The translations under genes were made by a program, and so were the position numbers. Of a stretch of DNA of 64,000 nt, positions 58,863 through 64,000 are shown one piece after another. Origin of the DNA: Rhabdophis nuchalis (Eukaryota; Chordata; Lepidosauria; Squamata; Natricidae); assembly GCA_039707465.1 (NCBI GenBank), contig CM077644.1, positions 80,894,875-80,958,874 on the forward strand, in the 5' to 3' direction. The notes beneath the pieces were generated by a model that saw only the letters and a list, made by a program, of their open reading frames with translations, searched no databases and was not told the DNA's origin. The first letter of the stretch is position 1. Each line of letters opens with the position of its first letter.

Positions 58863-59173
58863 GGTGCAAATGATTATCACATGCATTATAAAAGAGAGCT
58901 GAAGATCATAAAATTACCTTATTCCAGGGGATACAATTCCCAGTTAGGCACAGATATTTGAAAAAGTGTGCATTAACTGCTCTCAAGTTTCTTTCTTTTC
59001 TTTTTTTACAAATTCAGAAAGGATCTAAAGTTTCAAGCTACTTAAGTGCATATACATTCAACTACTATGTTTACTTCTCACCTTACATTAACAAAATGTA
59101 AATAAAAAGTAGAATATGCAAAATTAAGCCACAAAGTACAATTAACAGTAAAATAATTACTAAAACCACCTAC
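58863..59173. other. Unannotated short stretch
   Basis: No feature is seen apart from the candidate exon at 59174. Confidence 0.4.
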
Positions 59174-59214
59174 CAAACCTGGCATATATTATCCCTGTAT
59201 AGATGTCCAATGTA
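59174..59214 (-). CDS. Candidate short exon upstream of 57018
   Basis: Seen: 41 nt between a strong acceptor (CTTCCATTTTCTCAG before 59214) and GTAGGT (after 59174). Phase 0 reading gives YIGHLYRDNICQV plus TG. The C that opens the exon at 57018 completes TGC (Cys), so the phase fits. The segment is short and a one-in-three phase match can arise by chance. It lies just upstream of the 57018 exon, beyond the Tc1 relic. Confidence 0.4.
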
Positions 59215-59619
59215 CTGAGAAAATGGAAGCTAATCCACAAAGGAATGCCTTTTTTATCCTGATGGTAACATTGGAAAAGGCCTTCCTCCTGGTGAAATAA
59301 AGATGAGCTTCTAACAGTGGAGGTCTCTTCACTTTCAGATGCTCTTTATGGAAAATAAGGGAGCTTGGCTCTATTCTTCTCCAGATTACCTCAAAGAGAT
59401 TATTCACTGAACATTTCATTCACTAACCATGTCCTGTCATTCTTCTTTAGAGTGGTTTATTTTCAACTGAGATCCTGGGCATTCAATAGCAAAAGCCCTT
59501 GTTTGACTTATTTTTAACTTACTAATTTATGAATCGCTGCATATTTTGTGAGCCATCTGACTATACAAGAATCTTGTTTAAAAGTGACCCCATTTTGCTT
59601 CATACTGAAGGGCATTTTA

Positions 59620-59900
59620 TAAACGCATGCGCAGTCAGTTCCCACCATTTCCTGGGGGAAAAGGGGGGAACATGTCCCGTGCACCCCACATGCACCTGCC
59701 ATCCATGTGGAACGGCCTTACGGAGGCGGCTCCCACAAATCCTAGCTACCACACCCCTTCTCTTAGTGGCAGCCGCAAAAAGAGCAGCAGGCCCAGAGAC
59801 ACTAGGACTGGCAAGAGTGTGCCAGAAACAGAGACAGAACTTCTAGCCCTTTCTAGATCAGCTGATCCATGGGCCACGGGCCAAGGTTAAGGATCCTCCT
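59620..59900. other. GC-rich repeat-like segment, unclassified
   Basis: Distinctly GC-rich compared with its surroundings (CACCCCACATGCACC; GGCCACGGGCCAAGG near the end). It could be the remains of a DNA transposon, but no matching ends are found. Confidence 0.3.
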
Positions 59901-59909
59901 ACACTTCAA

Positions 59910-60000
59910 AAATAATAAGACCTCCCCGAAAATAAGGCCAAGTGCTTATTTCGGGGTGAAAAGAAAATAAGACCCTGTCTTATTTTTGTGGAAACATGGT
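59910..60000. mobile_element. MITE-like repeat, superfamily unknown
   Basis: AATAATAAGACCTCCCCGAAAATAAGG … CTTATTTTTGTGG AAACATGGTA. The outer parts pair imperfectly. The (C)CGAAAATAAG/CTTATTTTCGG motif is a common vertebrate MITE, recalled from memory. Confidence 0.5.
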
Positions 60001-61341
60001 AATAAAAACAAAAACAATAACAACAACACACAGGAAATAATGCCTCATTAAAATAATACCACCATAACATGCACTGCATATTCAAGAACTGGAGTATTTG
60101 GCAGTTCAACTGAATAGTAGTTGCCTAATGAGCTAAGATCTATAATTAGAAAGACATTTCAAATGTATGCTGAAATACCAAATATGAATATCAGTATGAC
60201 TAAAACTTGCAATAATCTTGTCAGCTTTCACAGGGGTGTAACATACACTATAAATGTACTCATAGCTCCCATTGAATATTACAGTCTTCAGTTCAAATTT
60301 CATTTGTGTCTGAATTATGCTTATTTTAAAAAATTGTATAACTGTCCTATTTACAAAAGCAACTGAAGGCTAACAAGGGATTAAAAGCAAAACCAGTTAA
60401 ATAATCAACATAAAAGAATCATAACAGAATTTTAAAAAATATAATCAATGGCCTAAGTTATAACTTATTCAAAAATTAAATTCTTTTTCCAGATGGACCC
60501 ATTCAATGTTCTAACCCAGTACTCTGGGGGGTGGGGGAGATCAAGTTTTTAAAGACTTAAAGAAGGCCAGAGGGGTTAGAGTCATCTGAAATTCACATAT
60601 GCTGAGCCATTTGAAAAGGATATGCTGTTCTAATGGCCAAGCACTTTCCCAGAGAACGCACACTTCTTGGGTCTCGTTAAATGGCAACAGTAACAATGGT
60701 TATTATAGAGTGCAAAATTATATTGACTAGCCTTTGCCAGACCAGCATTTCAGTCTCCCCCTCTTCCCAATTTCAAAATATGGATAACAATATAATCCAT
60801 TCTATAGGGCTGTTTAAAGAATGGCCAAGGGAATTACACTTTTCAACTTAGTTTTTAACTTGATACAGATTTGAGGAAGATGCCGGCACTACCCTTGATC
60901 GATATCGCACTGGCTAGGAAATCAATTTTAACTGTCTTTATAATCATCTTACTTATCTAGCTTCAGCCCAAAGGTTCACGAGTGGTCACAGAAACGTTTA
61001 CTTAAATAACCTTGTTTCCTAAAAGGGTCATAACAATTTAGCAGCTAAGTGTTCTCTTGTAAAATTATGCAGACAGGGATGGGACAACAATAATCTGAAA
61101 TTTTTAAACAAATTAGCACACTGAATAAACATTCCATTATTATGTGTGTGAAAGCATACTATTAAGATTATTATTTAAGTCTTAAAATATGTGTGCTTGC
61201 GAAATCACTGTTAAGTTTCTGTAGTGCCAAAGCTGAGGGAAAAAGTGAATTGACAGAGCTGCATTTCTCTTTCAAGTTTTCAACGTTGTCTGTAGACGCA
61301 CAGCATGGTGCCAACATGTAAAGACATGCATTTTGCATTAC

Positions 61342-61391
61342 GTATCTTCTGTACTCTCTCCAAAATACATTGGACTCATGGAAAGAGCAAC
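61342..61391 (-). CDS. Candidate exon further upstream
   Basis: Seen: an acceptor TGTCTTCAG precedes 61391. Two bases then 16 codons (CSFHESNVFWREYRRY) lead to a mediocre donor TAC|GTAATG. The phase 0 end would join the candidate exon at 59214. The same frame stays open past this donor for about 59 more codons to a stop at 61171, so it could instead be read as a longer or terminal exon. Weak candidate. Confidence 0.25.
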
Positions 61392-62306
61392 CTGAAGACA
61401 TTAGTTAAAAAGAAGTAAATTGTCAGTTCCTTAAAGAAAATGTGACCTTCTGCCAAAACAATGCACTGTCTGTCACTCTTCATCAGAATAATAGCCTGAC
61501 AAGTTTATTGTTGTAAGTATTTCATTTTCCTTGCCAAATAACGGAGTGTTATCAAACAAGATGGTTGTCAACATTCAGCCTTATTTCAGGCAATACAAAA
61601 TATAGACAAGCAGTTACACTATGATTACATGGCTCTCTATTTAACTGTTCTGAATTTTCCAAGAAGCCTTTTCAGGAAAACAAACAAACTCTTAGAACTT
61701 TAAGGCAACCTCTCCAATCTGGCACTCCACAGCTATGTTTGGATTACAACTTTAACATTTGCAAGCTGGCTAACAATTCTAGAGGTTTGTAGTTGTAATG
61801 CTTCTTGAGTATACTAGCTAAAGTAAGACTCTTACACAAAAGTCAGCATCATTATGCAGCTACTTTTCTGTTTCACTATCACTGAACTTCAGTAACACCT
61901 GCTTCAAACCTCTGCTGTGTTTGTTATTTCTTCTTTCTAATTCATTAAGCTCCCTTTGTCAGCCTCTGGTGCTTCTTCATTCACTCCTGCAGACCAGCCC
62001 TCCGACCAGAACAGATTATTGCAAAGCTGCATTTACAGTATTTTTCTACCCTCTTCCTGGCATCTCTCAGTTTCAAGGTATCTTTGAAAGTGGAAAGGAT
62101 TCAAGAGTATGTCCCTTTGGTACAGCCTTATGGCAGATTTAATTATTCCTTTTCTTGAACTGCCAAGAAGGTCTACCTGAACTCCTCAAAGAAAAATACA
62201 TACAGTTCCTGAGCTAGTTGGGCTGACTGCGTCCTATACAAATGACCAGCCAATCTAGCACAGTATGAGATTCATTGATCTAAACTGACAACTTTTCTAA
62301 TCTTAC

Positions 62307-62388
62307 TCAGTATAAGATGCTGGAATTGATGGAGAGTATTTTGACAGATGTGGTTTGCTTGGTTTCTGAATGCTTCACAGAGCACCAT
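62307..62388 (-). CDS. Candidate exon further upstream
   Basis: Seen: a very good acceptor (TATTATTTGTACACAG) precedes 62388 and a donor CTGA|GTAAGA follows 62307. Phase 0 gives 27 codons beginning MVLCEAFRNQANHICQ and ending in phase 1. That phase is compatible with the two-base start of the candidate at 61391. I recognise no domain, and no IQ motif is visible. Low confidence. Confidence 0.27.
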
Positions 62389-63835
62389 CTGTGTACAAAT
62401 AATACAAAGGCACAAGTCAGTGCTTTTCATCTTATAAATTATGATGCTAAGCATGAATTTACCATCGTCTGCTGTGGGGTATAGTTCACCCAGTACATAA
62501 ATTCAGAGTATCTTGGAGAATAATACTTTCTTTCAGAGATCACATTGAAAAGACCCAGGCAACTTTACTATTGATAATAACACTTCAGTAAGTCATTCTC
62601 TTCACCTCGTCACACTTAAAATAAACCACTATGCATGCTGCTCCATATTGCATAGTGTCATTACACCCATTCCTGCTTTTTGGTAACCTATTACCTTTAA
62701 TGTGCAATAAGAAATTAAAAGGTCTATTTACAGGTATAGGAAACAACACCAGGCACAAATAATAATGAAAATCAAACTTGTATATTACAAAATTACAATC
62801 AAATCAACAATGTTAGTATTTTGCTCCTCTTCTGCAATCATATCCTTAGAGAATTGTGCTTGTAGAAACTAGATTCTATATTTCATACAGCATAAACCCC
62901 TTTGATGTCGTGGCTGAATAATTCACAACTATAATGGTGTTTGTGTGGTCATGTGATAAGTGAGATAAAGTGTCTTAAATGTGCTTCCAAGAATCATTTG
63001 AACAGTTTTAGTAATCCATAAAGGGTGGAAATGTCAAAAACAATTTCCACCACGAAAAATCACATGATCTACAACAGCCAGTTCTGTACTGCATCAATCT
63101 AGATGACCATTGGAAGTCAGCAAATAAGTAGCTAATAAAACTCTTTATGGCCTTCTAGTGGCATCAGGATTATTGCAGACCATGTCTGACAGCACTATTA
63201 TAATGGATATACTCAATAGGCCTTAGAAAACTTGAAAATAAAATTCTTAAAATTCTTAATTTTATAAAATTAACTATTTGTTTTCATTCACTTTTAGTAT
63301 GATTATTGATTTAAAACCAAGCACACATTTATCACACACATACAAAAGATGCATAAGAAGACGACGCTATAGAAAATGCTTAATTCAGAAAGTGGAGTTA
63401 ATTGCGTGTTAAAACTGCAGCAAAGGCCTTTTTCTCTCCATTGGCTCTTTCTGCTATCTTCTCTGTCCTTTACAGATGATTAGTTCTGTCTACTGCACCT
63501 GCTTTTAATCACTTAGAAAACTTTACACAGCAATCCTAAAGCCAGTCAAAGCTACTTGAATGGCTGGTGCATCCATAAAGAACATGATTCTATTGAGAAA
63601 GTAGTATATCTGCCATGGAGATCCTTTAAAGTGCTTATGGAAATTTCTGCAAACATATTCTGTTGCTGTTTTTACTGGCATGGGGATTTTTGTGAATATG
63701 TCAAGATAGGCTATACTATCCATTTTATGATTTATTCATCATTTGTCAGTTATAGCTTTTTATGTACACTGAGAGCTTATGCACCGAAGACAAATTCCTT
63801 ATGTGTCCAATCACACTTGGCCAAATATTTATATT

Positions 63836-63886
63836 CTATTCTATTCTATTCTGTTCTATTCTATCCCATCCCATCCCATCCCATCT
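63836..63886. repeat. Pentanucleotide repeat (TTCTA)n to (CCCAT)n
   Basis: About five TATTC-type units change abruptly to four CCATC units, keeping the 5-bp period. Confidence 0.9.
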
Positions 63887-64000
63887 TTCCAAACCCATCA
63901 ATGAATCAAGCTTAAAGCATCAGCAAGGACATTTATTTTCCATCCCATCAACAAATTGGAGAAACTGAATAATAACAAGAATGACAAAGGAAATGTTCCT

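Larger units (their letters stand above)
60001..63835. other. Mostly unique DNA upstream of the known exons
   Basis: Apart from the two candidate exons at 61342-61391 and 62307-62388, I see no repeat or gene. If the gene continues, this is intron. Confidence 0.4.

Noticed and set aside
1..64000. CRISPR arrays, bacterial operons, phage or tRNA/rRNA genes
   Set aside because: No spaced direct repeats, dense ORFs or cloverleaf genes were found. tRNA-like boxes occur only inside SINEs, and the whole window is vertebrate in character.

Overview
This window looks like chromosomal DNA from a squamate reptile, most likely a snake. It is AT-rich, gene-poor and full of repeats. The repeat mix is the main evidence: CR1 3' ends whose encoded tail ends in a TLEVFKKRLDN-type motif, L2/CR1-group LINEs with (AAT)n or (AATAAA)n tails, tRNA-derived SINEs, many short hAT elements with 8-bp target-site duplications (TSDs), a Penelope-like element, a Helitron and a Tc1-type transposon. 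The species call rests on memory of such repeats, not on a search.

I found one host gene. Its 3' part lies on the minus strand between about 57.0 and 41.3 kb. Four exons join with matching splice phases: 57018-56868, 52543-52432, 46548-45831 and 41530-41338. Together they encode the Lys/Glu-rich coiled-coil C-terminal part of a protein resembling LRRIQ3 (leucine-rich repeats and IQ motif containing 3). Three weaker upstream exons, at 59.2, 61.4 and 62.3 kb, also fit by phase. The N-terminal exons would lie beyond 64 kb. Left of 41 kb there is no convincing host gene, only intergenic DNA with several repeat-free, homeobox-site-rich stretches that could be conserved enhancers.

Layout. 0-5 kb: SINEs, a spacerless 158-bp palindrome and an L2-like LINE tail. 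5-10 kb: a possible retrocopy, and a Penelope-like element split by a precisely inserted Helitron. 10-16 kb: a possible LTR, CR1 and hAT fragments. 16.6-17.7 kb: a 1.08-kb hAT element carrying an internal foldback and a GA-rich block. 18-28 kb: a LINE cluster. It includes a nearly complete L2-like element (24.26-27.7 kb) whose endonuclease-RT frame is broken by one TGA, and a closely related 5'-truncated copy in inverted orientation (20.4-22.3 kb). 28-41 kb: mostly unique DNA with an old CR1 copy and hAT elements. 41-64 kb: the gene, with hAT, CR1 and L2 insertions in its introns and a rearranged Tc1 element upstream of the 57018-56868 exon.

I see no clearly new biological system. The best leads are the reconstructed gene and its unusual stop-next-to-donor 3' end, the one-stop LINE with its inverted partner, the clean Helitron-in-Penelope insertion, the foldback transposons and the candidate conserved noncoding blocks.
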